From contig NZ_JAOPXI010000161.1 in NCBI RefSeq assembly GCF_025965215.1, positions 1-34,072 of the forward strand: a stretch of DNA of 34,072 nt. The letters run 5' to 3'. Below are positions 16,258-24,416 of this stretch, one piece after another. This DNA comes from Marmoricola sp. GTDB taxonomy: Bacteria > Actinomycetota > Actinomycetes > Propionibacteriales > Nocardioidaceae. Both the position numbers and the translations under genes were made by a program. The notes beneath the pieces were generated by a model that was not told the DNA's origin, did not search any database, and worked only from the letters and a program-made list of their open reading frames with translations. Position 1 is the first letter of the stretch. Each line of letters opens with the position of its first letter.

Positions 16258-17101
16258 GTCCGGCCACCTCGGTCGCGGCCCGGAGCAGGTGCTCGAGGGC
16301 GACCTCGTCGTGCGGAACGCCGCCGGCGTACCGGCCCATGGCGTTGGACTCCAGCAGGACGGCGAGCGTGGCTGCCATGAAGGCGTCACCGGCACCGACG
16401 GTGTCGACGACCGTGACCGGATGTGCTGGTACGTCGACCGCCAGCCCGTCGACGTACGCGGTGGCGCCGCGGACACCGCGGGTCAGGATCACCAGCTCGG
16501 TGCGATCGCCGGTCAGCAACGAGCGCGCGATGACGTCCGGGTCGGCTCCGGGGTGCAGCAGGTCGATGTCCTGCTCGCTGAGCTTGACCAGGTGGGCGCG
16601 GTCGGCGAGCGACTCGACGTCGCGCCAGGACTGGTCCTGACCGATGAGCACCTGGGCACGGACGTTCGGGTCGTAGCTCACGAAGACGTCGAGCGCCCAG
16701 GCCTGCTCGACGAGGTCGAGCACGCTGTCGCGACCCGGTTCCAGCACTGTGCCCAACGAACCCACGTGCAGCGCGTCGCAATGCGGCAGCTCCTGGCCCG
16801 AGAGGTACCAGGTCACGTCCAGGTCGTAGGCCGGTTCGCCGTCGACGACGCGCACGCGTGCGGTCGCGGTCCGGCCACCGTGACTCGGTGCCGCGATGAG
16901 CTCGATCTCGCTGGCCTGCACGTAGCGCAGGATCTGCTCACCACGGTCGTCGTTGCCGACCTCAGTGATGAGTAGGGCAGGTACGTCGAGACGGCCCAGC
17001 GCGACCGCGACGTTGAGCGGCGAGCCCCCAACGGTCTCGACGATGCTGCCGTCGGCACCCGGAGTGAGGTCGACGAGGGACTCACCGACGACGACGATCA
17101 T
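16190..17101 (-). CDS. PfkB-family carbohydrate kinase (fructokinase-like)
   Basis: 303 residues. The ribokinase/PfkB pattern is complete: IVVVGESLVDL at the N-terminus, GGSPLNVAVALGRL (PfkB signature 1), a lid region, LVKLSEQDIDLL, LVILTRGVRGATAYV, and signature 2 DTVGAGDAFMAATLAV with the catalytic Asp of GAGD. It transfers phosphate from ATP to a sugar; fructose is the usual guess for proteins annotated this way. It follows glpX by 30 bp on the same strand and is likely cotranscribed with this fructose-1,6-bisphosphatase, so control of the fructose phosphate pool is a reasonable inference. Its 3' end overlaps the lipase-like gene by 68 bp, tail to tail. Confidence 0.9.
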   Translation of the reverse strand: MIVVVGESLVDLTPGADGSIVETVGGSPLNVAVALGRLDVPALLITEVGNDDRGEQILRYVQASEIELIAAPSHGGRTATARVRVVDGEPAYDLDVTWYLSGQELPHCDALHVGSLGTVLEPGRDSVLDLVEQAWALDVFVSYDPNVRAQVLIGQDQSWRDVESLADRAHLVKLSEQDIDLLHPGADPDVIARSLLTGDRTELVILTRGVRGATAYVDGLAVDVPAHPVTVVDTVGAGDAFMAATLAVLLESNAMGRYAGGVPHDEVALEHLLRAATEVAGLSCARPGAAAPRRSELRVGWPD

Positions 17102-17131
17102 GGCGCGATCATGCGATCGCCATCGAGGTGC

Positions 17132-18157
17132 TCAGCGCTCGAAGTCGACGTTGGCGTAGGCGCGAAGCTTGCTGAGCTTGTGGTCGCTGATGATCTCGCG
17201 GATCGTGCCGCTGCGGCTGCGCATCACCAGCGAGTGCGTTGAGGCTCCGCCGGCGCGGTAGCGCACGCCCTTCATGAGCTCACCGTCGGTGATCCCGGTC
17301 GCGACGAAGAAGCAGTCGTCGCCGGAGACCAGGTCGTCGGTGTAGAGCACCCGGTCGAGGTCGTGACCGGCGCCGATCGCGCGCTCACGCTCATCGCCGT
17401 CGGTCGGCCACAGCCGACCCTGGATGACGCCGTCGAGACACTTCAGTGCGCACGCCGTGATGATGCCTTCCGGCGTGCCGCCGATGCCGAGGAGCAGGTC
17501 GACGCCGGTGTCCGCACGGGCCGCCATGATCGCTCCCGCGACGTCGCCGTCGGTGATGAACTTGATCCGGGCGCCGGTGTCGCGGATCTCGCTGGCCAGC
17601 CCCTCGTGCCGCGGTCGGTCGAGCAGGACGACCGTGACGTCCTCGGGCTTGCCGCCCTTGGCCTTGGCGACCTGGTGGATGTTCTCGGAGACCGGGTAGC
17701 GGATGTCGACGACATCGGCGGCCTCGGGTCCGGTGACCAGCTTCTCCATGTAGAACACCGCGGACGGGTCGTACATCGAGCCCCGCGGGGAGACCGCGAG
17801 CACCGACACGGCGTTCGCCATGCCCTTCGCGGTCAGCGTGGTGCCGTCGATCGGGTCGACCGCGACGTCGCACTCGGGGCCGTCGCCGTCCCCGACCTCT
17901 TCGCCGTTGTAGAGCATCGGCGCGTTGTCCTTCTCGCCCTCGCCGATCACAACCGTGCCCCGCATGCCGACCGTCGAGATCAGGGTGCGCATCGCGTTGA
18001 CAGCAACCCCGTCGGCACCGTTCTTGTCGCCCTTGCCGACCCAGCGACCAGCGGCCATCGCGGCGGCTTCGGTCACCCGGACGAGCTCGAGCGCGAGGTT
18101 GCGGTCGGGCACGGAGGGGGCGACGGCGAGCTCAACGGGGCGGTGGGAGTCGGCCAT
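17132..18157 (-). CDS. glpX: Class II fructose-1,6-bisphosphatase
   Basis: 341 residues, full length for GlpX. It removes the C1 phosphate of fructose 1,6-bisphosphate in gluconeogenesis and needs a divalent metal. Visible marks are [52 protein letters not shown] (about 71-122), which contains the metal- and phosphate-binding acids and DPIDGTT, then [26 protein letters not shown], and a C-terminal [14 protein letters not shown]. In actinobacteria this class is normally the main FBPase (Rv1099c in M. tuberculosis, next to the fumarase gene). ATG 18157 follows TAACAT by 6 nt, so the mRNA is probably leaderless. It leads an operon with the PfkB-family kinase. Confidence 0.96.
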   Translation of the reverse strand: MADSHRPVELAVAPSVPDRNLALELVRVTEAAAMAAGRWVGKGDKNGADGVAVNAMRTLISTVGMRGTVVIGEGEKDNAPMLYNGEEVGDGDGPECDVAVDPIDGTTLTAKGMANAVSVLAVSPRGSMYDPSAVFYMEKLVTGPEAADVVDIRYPVSENIHQVAKAKGGKPEDVTVVLLDRPRHEGLASEIRDTGARIKFITDGDVAGAIMAARADTGVDLLLGIGGTPEGIITACALKCLDGVIQGRLWPTDGDERERAIGAGHDLDRVLYTDDLVSGDDCFFVATGITDGELMKGVRYRAGGASTHSLVMRSRSGTIREIISDHKLSKLRAYANVDFER

Positions 18158-18163
18158 GGGCTG

Positions 18164-18169
18164 ATGTTA
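18164..18169 (-). promoter_or_regulatory. -10 box of glpX, leaderless type
   Basis: TAACAT on the minus strand, 6 nt before ATG 18157. No ribosome binding site lies between. Confidence 0.45.
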
Positions 18170-18204
18170 TCGGTCGGGCGGGGATGACGCCGCAGCGATG
18201 ACTC

Positions 18205-18594
18205 TCACGGACGCTCGACGACGACGTTGGTCGCCTTGATCGAGGCGACGGCTCGCGCTCCGGCAACCAGGCCGAGCTCGTCGGCCGCGTCGGCAGACAT
18301 CAGCGAGACCACCCGATGAGGGCCGCAGATCATCTCGACCTGCGCCATCACGCTGTCCTTGCGGACGGCCACGACGATCCCGGCGAGGCGGTTGCGCGCC
18401 GAGGACCGGCGGCTGCCGGCGACGTCAGGGGAGTCTGCGAGCGACTCGGCGAGAACGGCGAGCTCGCCACCGTCGACCGCGAGACGTCCGCCGTCGGTCA
18501 TCGACGTCAGCTTGCCCGCCTCGACCCAGCGCCGGACGGTGTCGTCACTGACACCGAGGAGCTCGGCTGCCTCTGCGATCCGGTACGTCGTCAC
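18205..18594 (-). CDS. HTH-TOBE (Mop-like) molybdate-binding-type protein
   Basis: 129 residues from GTG 18594. The first part (TTYRIAEAAELLGVSDDTVRRWVEAGKLTSMTDGGRLAVDG, 1-45) is a MerR/excisionase-like helix-turn-helix. The second (about 60-129: SARNRLAGIVVAVRKDSVMAQVEMICGPHRVVSLMSADAADELGLVAGARAVASIKATNVVVE) is a single TOBE/Mop domain as in molbindins. Proteins of this layout are usually encoded beside modABC; no transporter is seen here. It may sense or store oxyanions and bind DNA, but this is inference. The start is chosen because VTTYRIAEAA is the natural N-terminus and CAGACT lies 6 nt upstream, one base from the leaderless pattern. A longer frame upstream has no support. It is divergent from the DUF4245 gene. 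Confidence 0.8.
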   Translation of the reverse strand: MTTYRIAEAAELLGVSDDTVRRWVEAGKLTSMTDGGRLAVDGGELAVLAESLADSPDVAGSRRSSARNRLAGIVVAVRKDSVMAQVEMICGPHRVVSLMSADAADELGLVAGARAVASIKATNVVVERP

Positions 18595-18682
18595 CAGGCC
18601 AGTCTGCCCCAGCAGGGCCACGCCGGGAACGCCTCGACCGGGCGGTGCGGGGCGGTCCGGAGCTGGTTGGCAAGATGGGCCC

Positions 18683-19243
18683 ATGAGCCAGTCCGCCACG
18701 AACCCGCGCGCCGACCGCTCCGTGGCCGGCATGGTGGTGGCGCTGCTCGTCGCCGTGGGCGCTGCCGGCGGCTGGTACCTGCTGGCGAGGCCGAGCTCCA
18801 AGGACGTCAACCCGGTACCGACCGTCCCGTGGCAGATCTGGGTCAGTGCAGGCGCCGCCGATCACAAGCTGGCGCTCCAGGTCCCGGCGCAGCTCCCGAC
18901 GGGCTGGCGCGCCACGAGCGCCAACTACCAGACCGGCATCAGCCCACACCTGGACCTCGGGCTGCTGACCGCGAACGGCAAGTTCGTCGGACTGGAGGAG
19001 TCGCTGGACCCCACCAGCGACATGCTCAGCCAGTACGTCGACAAGAACGCGACCCAGGGCAAGGACGTCACCGTCGGCGGCCACGTCTGGCAGACGTGGA
19101 CCGATGCCGGCGGCGACTACGCACTGATCCGTACGGTCCGGGCCCTCGACGGCAACCAGCAGCGGATCCTCGTGTACGGGAGCGCGCCGGACGCGCAGAT
19201 CCGCACGTACGCCGCAGCCCTGACGGCACCGCCGGCTCGCTGA
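18683..19243 (+). CDS. DUF4245 family membrane-anchored protein
   Basis: 186 residues from ATG 18683. A short polar N-terminus is followed by one transmembrane segment (VAGMVVALLVAVGAAGGWYLLA, about 14-35), then an extracytoplasmic domain with VPWQIWVSAGAADHKLALQVPAQLPTGWRATSANYQTG, LGLLTANGKFVGLEES and VWQTWTDAGGDYALIRTV, the pattern of DUF4245. From memory, Rv1100 beside glpX in M. tuberculosis is the counterpart. The function is unknown. CAAGAT lies 6 nt before the ATG, a weak fit to the leaderless pattern. The upstream ATGGGCCCATGA is a three-codon frame overlapping the start. The stop is 3 bp from the convergent xseB stop, with no visible terminator. Confidence 0.8.
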   Translation: MSQSATNPRADRSVAGMVVALLVAVGAAGGWYLLARPSSKDVNPVPTVPWQIWVSAGAADHKLALQVPAQLPTGWRATSANYQTGISPHLDLGLLTANGKFVGLEESLDPTSDMLSQYVDKNATQGKDVTVGGHVWQTWTDAGGDYALIRTVRALDGNQQRILVYGSAPDAQIRTYAAALTAPPAR

Positions 19244-19246
19244 GCC

Positions 19247-19462
19247 TCAGCCCTCGTCCTGCTCTGCGCCCAGGACCGCGTCGAGGCGCGCCCGGGCGCC
19301 GTCGAGCGCGTTCTGACACGTCTTCGCGAGCTCCTCGCCGCGCTCCCACAGCGAGAGCGATTCGGCGAGCGTGGTGCCGCCGGCCTCGAGGGTCCGGACG
19401 ACCTCGATGAGTTGCTCGCGGGCGGCCTCGTAGCTCAGCTCGCTCGGCTTGTTCTCACTCAT
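19247..19462 (-). CDS. xseB: Exodeoxyribonuclease VII small subunit
   Basis: 71 residues from ATG 19462. The conserved core [53 protein letters not shown] spans nearly the whole protein and is unmistakable for XseB, a helical hairpin that binds XseA. The complex degrades single-stranded DNA from both ends in repair and recombination. The start is supported by GAGGAG seven or so bases upstream and by the 8-bp overlap with the end of xseA (19455-19462), which implies translational coupling. A longer in-frame extension upstream would read through xseA and is not credible. Confidence 0.95.
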   Translation of the reverse strand: MSENKPSELSYEAAREQLIEVVRTLEAGGTTLAESLSLWERGEELAKTCQNALDGARARLDAVLGAEQDEG

Positions 19463-20738
19463 CCTGCTCCTCGTTAGGGCTGTCCTCGGTGGCGCTGTCC
19501 TCCGGTGTGGTGGGCAGCGGGATGGATTCGACACCCGTCACGGCGGCGTTGATCCGGCCGTCGGCGACGCGGATCGTCACGGCGGACCCGGCGCCGATGT
19601 CGGCGATGCTGGAGAACGGCGCCCCGTCGGCGTCGGACAGGACGGCGTAGCCGCGGCGCAGGGTCGCGAGCGGGGACAGCGCCCGTACCCGGGCCAGGCT
19701 GTGGCCGAGGTCGTCCGCGGCACGGTCCAGCACGTGGCCCAGGACCCGGCGACCGCGACGCGACAGGGCATTGATCTCCTCTGATCGGCCGAGCAGGTCG
19801 TTGCGCGGATCGGCCATACTCGGCCTGCTCCGCAAAGCGTCGAGCTGTTGCTGTTCACGACCGAGCAGGTGGCCGATGGTCCGGCGGGAGCGTTCGCGCA
19901 GCGCGACGACCCGCTGGGCCTCCTCGGCCACATCGGGAACGATCCTCTTGGCTGCGTCGGTCGGCGTCGACGCCCGCAGGTCGGCCACCAGGTCGAGGAT
20001 CGGGGAGTCCGGCTCGTGCCCGATCGCTGAGACCACCGGTGTCGTGGCGGCGTGGACCGCGCGGATCAGGGCCTCGTCGGAGAACGGCAGCAGGTCCTCG
20101 ACCGAGCCGCCGCCCCGGGCGATCACGATCACGTCGACCTCGGCATCGCGGTCCAGCGCACCGAGCGCGTCGATGACCTGCGCCGCGGCGTTGACGCCCT
20201 GCATCGCGGCGTACCGGATCTCGAAGGCGACGCCCGGCCACCGGCGACGGGCGTTCTCCAGGACGTCCTTCTCGGCGGCGGAGTCCTTCCCGGTGACCAG
20301 GCCGATGCGTCGCGGGAGGAAGGGCAGGGGTCGCTTGAGGTCCGGGGAGAAGAGGCCCTCGGCTGCCAGCAGCTGACGGCGGCGCTCGAGCCTGGCCAGC
20401 AGCTCGCCCTCACCGACCAGGCGCAGCTCCCGAACCTGGAGCGAGAGGGAGCCGCGGTTCGGGTACACCGAGGGCTTGGCGTGCGCGACGACCTGGGCAC
20501 CGTTGACCAGGGGCGTCGGCAACGAGTCGACGACGGCCCGCGGGCAGGTCAGCTGCACCGAGACGTCGGCGAGCTTGTCGCGCAGGGTGAGGAAGTCGGT
20601 GTTGGAGTTGGCCGGTCGGTTGAGCTGGACGACCTGGCCCTCGACCCACACCGAGCCGAGGCGGTCGACCCAGCCGGTGATCATGCCGACGACCTGGCGC
20701 ACCGGGATCGGACTCTCCGGGGTGGTCGACAGCGGCAT
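19455..20738 (-). CDS. xseA: Exodeoxyribonuclease VII large subunit
   Basis: 427 residues. An N-terminal OB-fold (about 10-110) includes [38 protein letters not shown] and [27 protein letters not shown]. The catalytic core follows with [56 protein letters not shown], and [27 protein letters not shown], where family catalytic acids and His lie. The coiled-coil stretch after residue 270 is present, and the C-terminal tail ([12 protein letters not shown]...) is typical. The acidic end [11 protein letters not shown] overlaps xseB. The ATG lies 6 nt after TAGGGT and only 37 bp from the divergent ispH start. Confidence 0.96.
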   Translation of the reverse strand: MPLSTTPESPIPVRQVVGMITGWVDRLGSVWVEGQVVQLNRPANSNTDFLTLRDKLADVSVQLTCPRAVVDSLPTPLVNGAQVVAHAKPSVYPNRGSLSLQVRELRLVGEGELLARLERRRQLLAAEGLFSPDLKRPLPFLPRRIGLVTGKDSAAEKDVLENARRRWPGVAFEIRYAAMQGVNAAAQVIDALGALDRDAEVDVIVIARGGGSVEDLLPFSDEALIRAVHAATTPVVSAIGHEPDSPILDLVADLRASTPTDAAKRIVPDVAEEAQRVVALRERSRRTIGHLLGREQQQLDALRSRPSMADPRNDLLGRSEEINALSRRGRRVLGHVLDRAADDLGHSLARVRALSPLATLRRGYAVLSDADGAPFSSIADIGAGSAVTIRVADGRINAAVTGVESIPLPTTPEDSATEDSPNEEQDE

Positions 20739-20744
20739 GAAGGC

Positions 20745-20768
20745 ACCCTAGTCGCGGCCCACTACGAT
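20745..20768. promoter_or_regulatory. Back-to-back leaderless promoters of xseA (-) and ispH (+)
   Basis: On the minus strand TAGGGT (20745-20750) stands 6 nt from the xseA ATG. On the plus strand TACGAT (20763-20768) stands 7 nt from ATG 20776 of ispH. The -10 boxes are 12 bp apart. The -35 zone of each promoter therefore falls on or beyond the other's -10 box, so two RNA polymerases could hardly bind at once. Confidence 0.5.
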
Positions 20769-20775
20769 GGAGCCC

Positions 20776-21792
20776 ATGGACACCGACCTGGCGATGCCCC
20801 GCGTCCTCCCCGAGGCCGAGCGCGCCGTCCTCCTCGCCGCACCGCGCGGGTACTGCGCCGGCGTCGACCGCGCCGTGATCACCGTCGAGAAGGCGCTGGA
20901 CCTGTACGGCGCCCCGGTCTACGTGCGCAAGCAGATCGTGCACAACAAGCACGTCGTGGCGAACCTCGAGTCCCGTGGTGCGATCTTCGTCGAGGAGCTG
21001 GACGAGGTGCCGGCCGGCGAGACCGTGGTGTTCTCCGCCCACGGTGTCTCCCCGGCTGTCCACGCCGAAGCGCTGACCCGCGACCTCAAGACGATCGACG
21101 CCACCTGCCCGCTGGTCACCAAGGTGCACCACGAGGCCAAGCGGTTCGCCGCCGACGACTACGACATCCTGCTGATCGGCCACGAGGGCCACGAGGAGGT
21201 CGAAGGCACCGCGGGCGAGGCCCCCGAGCACATCCAGCTCGTGCAGAGCCCCGAGGACGTGCCGAACATCGTGGTCCGCGATCCCGCCAAGGTCGCCTGG
21301 TTGTCCCAGACGACGCTCTCGGTCGACGAGACCATGGCCACCGTCGATGCCATCCGCGAGCGCTTCCCGCTGCTGCTCGACCCGCCGAGCGACGACATCT
21401 GCTACGCCACCCAGAACCGCCAGCTCGCGGTGAAGGAGATCAGCCCCGAGGCAGACCTGGTGATCGTGGTCGGTTCGGCGAACTCGTCCAACAGCGTGCG
21501 GCTGGCCGAGGTGGCCCTCGAGGCCGGCGCGAAGGCCGCCCACCGGGTCGACGATGCCACCGAGATCGACGTCACCTGGCTGACCGGGGTCGACAGGGTC
21601 AGCGTGACCTCCGGGGCCTCGGTGCCCGAGGACCTCGTCGACGGGGTCCTGCGCTTCCTGGCGGAGCACGGGTACCCCGATGCCCAGGCCGTGCACACGG
21701 CCGAGGAGTCGCTGATCTTCGCGCTTCCGCCTGAGCTGCGGCGCGACATGCGTCTGGCTGAGAGCGCGGCAAAAGGCCCGTCCACGACCTGA
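20776..21792 (+). CDS. ispH: 4-hydroxy-3-methylbut-2-enyl diphosphate reductase
   Basis: 338 residues from ATG 20776. It is the last enzyme of the MEP pathway, making IPP and DMAPP with a 4Fe-4S cluster. The three cluster cysteines are visible at about Cys27 ([13 protein letters not shown]), Cys111 ([11 protein letters not shown]) and Cys209 ([11 protein letters not shown]). [26 protein letters not shown] and [13 protein letters not shown] complete the pattern. Its product supplies the uppS enzyme elsewhere in the window. The start at 20776 is preferred to ATG 20767 because TACGAT lies 7 nt before it and would overlap the earlier ATG. The stop overlaps the next start in TGATG, so ispH and yciO are coupled. 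Confidence 0.96.
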   Translation: MDTDLAMPRVLPEAERAVLLAAPRGYCAGVDRAVITVEKALDLYGAPVYVRKQIVHNKHVVANLESRGAIFVEELDEVPAGETVVFSAHGVSPAVHAEALTRDLKTIDATCPLVTKVHHEAKRFAADDYDILLIGHEGHEEVEGTAGEAPEHIQLVQSPEDVPNIVVRDPAKVAWLSQTTLSVDETMATVDAIRERFPLLLDPPSDDICYATQNRQLAVKEISPEADLVIVVGSANSSNSVRLAEVALEAGAKAAHRVDDATEIDVTWLTGVDRVSVTSGASVPEDLVDGVLRFLAEHGYPDAQAVHTAEESLIFALPPELRRDMRLAESAAKGPSTT

Positions 21793-22412
21793 TGGCCCGC
21801 TATCTCGACGTCCATCCGGTCGACCCGCAGGCGCGGCTGATCTCGCAGGCCGTCGCCATCCTGCGCGAGGACGGCCTGCTCGCCTACCCGACCGACTCGG
21901 GCTACGCGCTCGGCATCCAGCTCGGCAACCGGGACGGTCTCGAGCGGATCAGGTCCATCCGCCAGCTCGACGACAAGCACCACTTCACCCTGGTATGCCG
22001 AGACTTCGCGCAGCTGGGGCAGCTGGCGCACATCGACAACGCGGCCTTTCGGGCGATCAAGGCTGCCACCCCGGGGCCCTACACCTTCATCCTGCCGGCG
22101 ACGGGTGAGGTGCCCAAGCGGCTGATGCACCCGAAGAAGCGGACCGTGGGCGTGCGGATCCCTGACCATCCGGTCGTGCAGGCGCTGCTCGAGGAGCTCG
22201 GCGAGCCGATGCTGTCGAGCACGCTGCTGTTGCCGGGGGAGACGGAGCCGATGACCCAGGGCTGGTTGGTCAAGGACGAGCTGGATCAGGTGCTGGACGC
22301 GGTGATCGACTCCGGAGAGTGCGGCTCGCTGCCCACGACCGTCGTCGACTTCACCTCGGGCTCACCCGAGATCACCCGGTACGGCGCCGGCGACCCGGCC
22401 AGGTTCGAATAG
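21792..22412 (+). CDS. yciO: YciO/YrdC/Sua5 family protein (YciO subtype)
   Basis: 206 residues. The YrdC-like fold is covered by one domain: DGLLAYPTDSGYALGIQLGNRDGLERIRSIRQLDDKHHFTLVCRDFAQLG, then AIKAATPGPYTFILPATGEVPKRL and KKRTVGVRIPDHPVVQALLEELGEPMLSSTLLLPG. Order and wording are very near E. coli YciO. YrdC/Sua5 proteins make the threonylcarbamoyl-AMP for the tRNA t6A base; YciO proteins keep the nucleotide- and RNA-binding surface, but their role is less settled. The gene starts on the last base of the ispH stop. The 3' end overlaps the convergent DUF6542 gene by 127 bp, the largest overlap in the window. Confidence 0.92.
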   Translation: MARYLDVHPVDPQARLISQAVAILREDGLLAYPTDSGYALGIQLGNRDGLERIRSIRQLDDKHHFTLVCRDFAQLGQLAHIDNAAFRAIKAATPGPYTFILPATGEVPKRLMHPKKRTVGVRIPDHPVVQALLEELGEPMLSSTLLLPGETEPMTQGWLVKDELDQVLDAVIDSGECGSLPTTVVDFTSGSPEITRYGAGDPARFE

Positions 22413-22828
22413 CCCTCACGCATCCGGCGCCGGTGTCGCCTGAGCACCCGGGTCCGGATAGCCAGGACCGCGAGCGCGAGCAGGTACCCGGCCATCAGCG
22501 GTCCCGAGTGGTGTGCCAGACCTGAGATCACGGACTGGACGAGGCTGTCGCCGCGCCTCGCCACGGCACCCCTGTCGACGGTCCCGAGCAGCATCGAGAC
22601 TGCCAGCAGCAACATCGGCGGGAGGACGCCGACCACGACGAAGTCCGAGGGCCGGACGACCAGTGCCATCGCGACGCACAACAGGATGAAGCCGGAGTCG
22701 AAGAGTCGTTCCAGGTGGCCGAAGGCGGCGAGGTCGAGGCCGGCGAGCAGCACGCACGCGAACATCGAGAACCGCGTGACCCGGGAGCCGGGCCAACGGC
22801 CTTCTTCCCACAACGTGGGTGCGCTCAC
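22286..22828 (-). CDS. DUF6542-type membrane protein
   Basis: 180 residues from GTG 22828. About four hydrophobic segments are seen: FSMFACVLLAGLDLAAF, SGFILLCVAMALVV, FVVVGVLPPMLLLAVSMLLGTV and GPLMAGYLLALAVLAI, followed by a very basic stretch RTRVLRRHRRRMR and a polar tail. From memory, its place between ispH and ychF matches Rv1111c, a DUF6542 protein. The function is unknown. The last 42 residues are encoded opposite the 3' end of yciO. TACCGT stands 7 nt from the GTG, inside the end of rmuC, so it may have its own leaderless promoter besides readthrough from rmuC. Confidence 0.72.
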   Translation of the reverse strand: MSAPTLWEEGRWPGSRVTRFSMFACVLLAGLDLAAFGHLERLFDSGFILLCVAMALVVRPSDFVVVGVLPPMLLLAVSMLLGTVDRGAVARRGDSLVQSVISGLAHHSGPLMAGYLLALAVLAIRTRVLRRHRRRMREGYSNLAGSPAPYRVISGEPEVKSTTVVGSEPHSPESITASST

Positions 22829-22833
22829 GGGCT

Positions 22834-23976
22834 CTACGGTAGGTCTGCCACCCGGGGCAGCTGGGGAGCCACGCCGGGACCGGCCCCGGGACCGGAGCCG
22901 TCGAGGTCCGGAAGCTCGGGTCGATGGTCCGCCACGGCCTCCAGGAGCTCGACGGCGCTGAGCGGGCGCGGTGCCTCCTCGACAGGCCGCGGTGCGACTA
23001 GGGGTTCGGACAGCTCCGCGACGTCGGAGAAGTGGCGCGCGGTCACGAACACCCGGTTCTCCAGGGACCCGACAGCGCTGTTGTAGGACTCCACGCTGGT
23101 CTTCAGTGACCGGCCGAGCTTGTCGAGGTGGCGTCCGACGGTGCCGAGGCGGCTGTACAGGTCGCGACCGAGCTGGTGGATCTCGCGGGTGCGCTCGGCC
23201 AGCACCTCGGTCGTCCAGCCGTGGGCGACCGTGCGGAGCAGGGCGATCAGCGTCGTCGGCGTCGCCAGGATGACGTTGCGGGTCGCGGCGTACTCGAGGA
23301 GCTCAGGTTCGACGTCCAGGGCTGCCGAGAGGAACGACTCGGCCGGCACGAAGAGGACCACGAACTCCGGGCTGTTCGGCTGCGCCCGCCAGTAGGCCTT
23401 CCCGGCGAGCTGGTCGACATGGGCGCGCAGCTGGCGGGCGTGCTGGGCCAGCTGGGCCTGCTGCGCGTCGGGGTCCTCGGTCGTCAGGGCGTCCAGGTAC
23501 GCCGCCAGCGGAACCTTCGCATCGACGACGAGGTTCTTGCCGCCGGCAAGGTGGATGACCACGTCGGGGCGCTGGATGCCCTCGGCGCCGACCAGGTGGA
23601 CCTGCTGGGAGAAGTCGCAGTGCTCGACCATGCCCGCCAGCTCGATGCTGCGCCGCAGGTGGAGCTCACCCCACTGTCCCCGGACCTGTGGCTTGCGCAG
23701 TGCGGTGGTCAGGGCGGAGGTCTCCCGGCGCAGCGAATCGGTGGAGTGCCGGACCTCGTCGACCTGCTGGTGCAGCGTGCTCTGCCAGGAGACCCGCTGG
23801 TGTTCGAGGTCGGTCATCTTGTCGTGCAGCCGGTTGAGGTCCTCGCGGATCAGAGCCTGGTCGATGGCGGGCGCGAGCGGGGCGAGCGAGGACGAGCCGT
23901 GTCCGAGGCGCACCATGCCGAGGACCCCGAGCAGGATGCCGAGCACCAGCGCGAGCAGCGGAATCAGAATCTCCAT
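22834..23976 (-). CDS. rmuC: DNA recombination protein RmuC
   Basis: 380 residues. An N-terminal membrane anchor (MEILIPLLALVLGILLGVLGMV, 1-22) precedes a helical, coiled-coil-prone region (about 35-90: REDLNRLHDKMTDLEHQRVSWQSTLHQQVDEV). The RmuC domain (about 90-325) has VRGQWGELHLRRSIELAGMVEHCDF, RPDVVIHLAGGKNLVVDAKVPLAAY with a PD-(D/E)xK-like D...DAK, and NVILATPTTLIALLRTVAHGW. RmuC proteins limit inversion at short inverted repeats and are presumed nucleases. That is of note in a window with an inverted-repeat element and a tandem array, though no link can be shown. The ATG is preceded by GAGG. The C-terminal Pro/Gly-rich tail is poorly conserved. The DUF6542 gene follows after 5 bp. Confidence 0.92.
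   Translation of the reverse strand: MEILIPLLALVLGILLGVLGMVRLGHGSSSLAPLAPAIDQALIREDLNRLHDKMTDLEHQRVSWQSTLHQQVDEVRHSTDSLRRETSALTTALRKPQVRGQWGELHLRRSIELAGMVEHCDFSQQVHLVGAEGIQRPDVVIHLAGGKNLVVDAKVPLAAYLDALTTEDPDAQQAQLAQHARQLRAHVDQLAGKAYWRAQPNSPEFVVLFVPAESFLSAALDVEPELLEYAATRNVILATPTTLIALLRTVAHGWTTEVLAERTREIHQLGRDLYSRLGTVGRHLDKLGRSLKTSVESYNSAVGSLENRVFVTARHFSDVAELSEPLVAPRPVEEAPRPLSAVELLEAVADHRPELPDLDGSGPGAGPGVAPQLPRVADLP
22836..22841 (-). promoter_or_regulatory. -10 box of the DUF6542 gene, leaderless type
   Basis: TACCGT on the minus strand, 7 nt before GTG 22828, overlapping the last codons of rmuC. Confidence 0.35.
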
Positions 23977-24011
23977 GCCTCGACGGTGACAGCACCCACC
24001 GACAGATCCGG

Positions 24012-24395
24012 TCAGGAGGCAGCGGTGGGGCCGCGCAGCCGCGGTGTCCGGACGTGGCGGCGTACCGGCGGAGCCGCCAGCGCGAGGGCCTGGATGAGGA
24101 AAGCGACGAACATGACGTTGACGGCATCGGCGTTCGAGATCCCGGGCGCGTTCAGGATCGCTCCCGCGGTCGCCGTCACGATGATCAGACTGCGGGCGAG
24201 CTCGCTGCGCCGTACCTGGACGAGCATCAGCAGGGCGAACTCGATGAGGATCCAGAACGTCGGCGGACCGAGCAGGTTCTCGCCGTACCCCATCGCGACC
24301 ACCTGCATCGTCATGCCGGCGAAGGCGACCAGGATGATCTCGCCGACGTACCGTTCAGCGCCGCACGGTCGCGGCCTCCGTGTCCTTCTGGCCAT
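24012..24395 (-). CDS. Small hypothetical membrane protein
   Basis: 127 residues. A basic, Cys-containing N-terminus (ARRTRRPRPCGAERY) is followed by about four hydrophobic segments (VGEIILVAFAGMTMQVVAM, FWILIEFALLMLVQV, LARSLIIVTATAGAILNA, VNVMFVAFLIQALALAA) and a basic tail. It is not recognised as a named family. It lies between rmuC and the DUF3140 gene on the same strand with short gaps. A good -10 box, TAGGTT, stands 6 nt from the ATG, which supports the gene and its start. A role cannot be given. Confidence 0.65.
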   Translation of the reverse strand: MARRTRRPRPCGAERYVGEIILVAFAGMTMQVVAMGYGENLLGPPTFWILIEFALLMLVQVRRSELARSLIIVTATAGAILNAPGISNADAVNVMFVAFLIQALALAAPPVRRHVRTPRLRGPTAAS

Positions 24396-24401
24396 GGATC
24401 C

Positions 24402-24407
24402 AACCTA
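24402..24407 (-). promoter_or_regulatory. -10 box of the small membrane protein gene, leaderless type
   Basis: TAGGTT on the minus strand, 6 nt before ATG 24395. Confidence 0.45.
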
Positions 24408-24416
24408 CGTCGCGGG

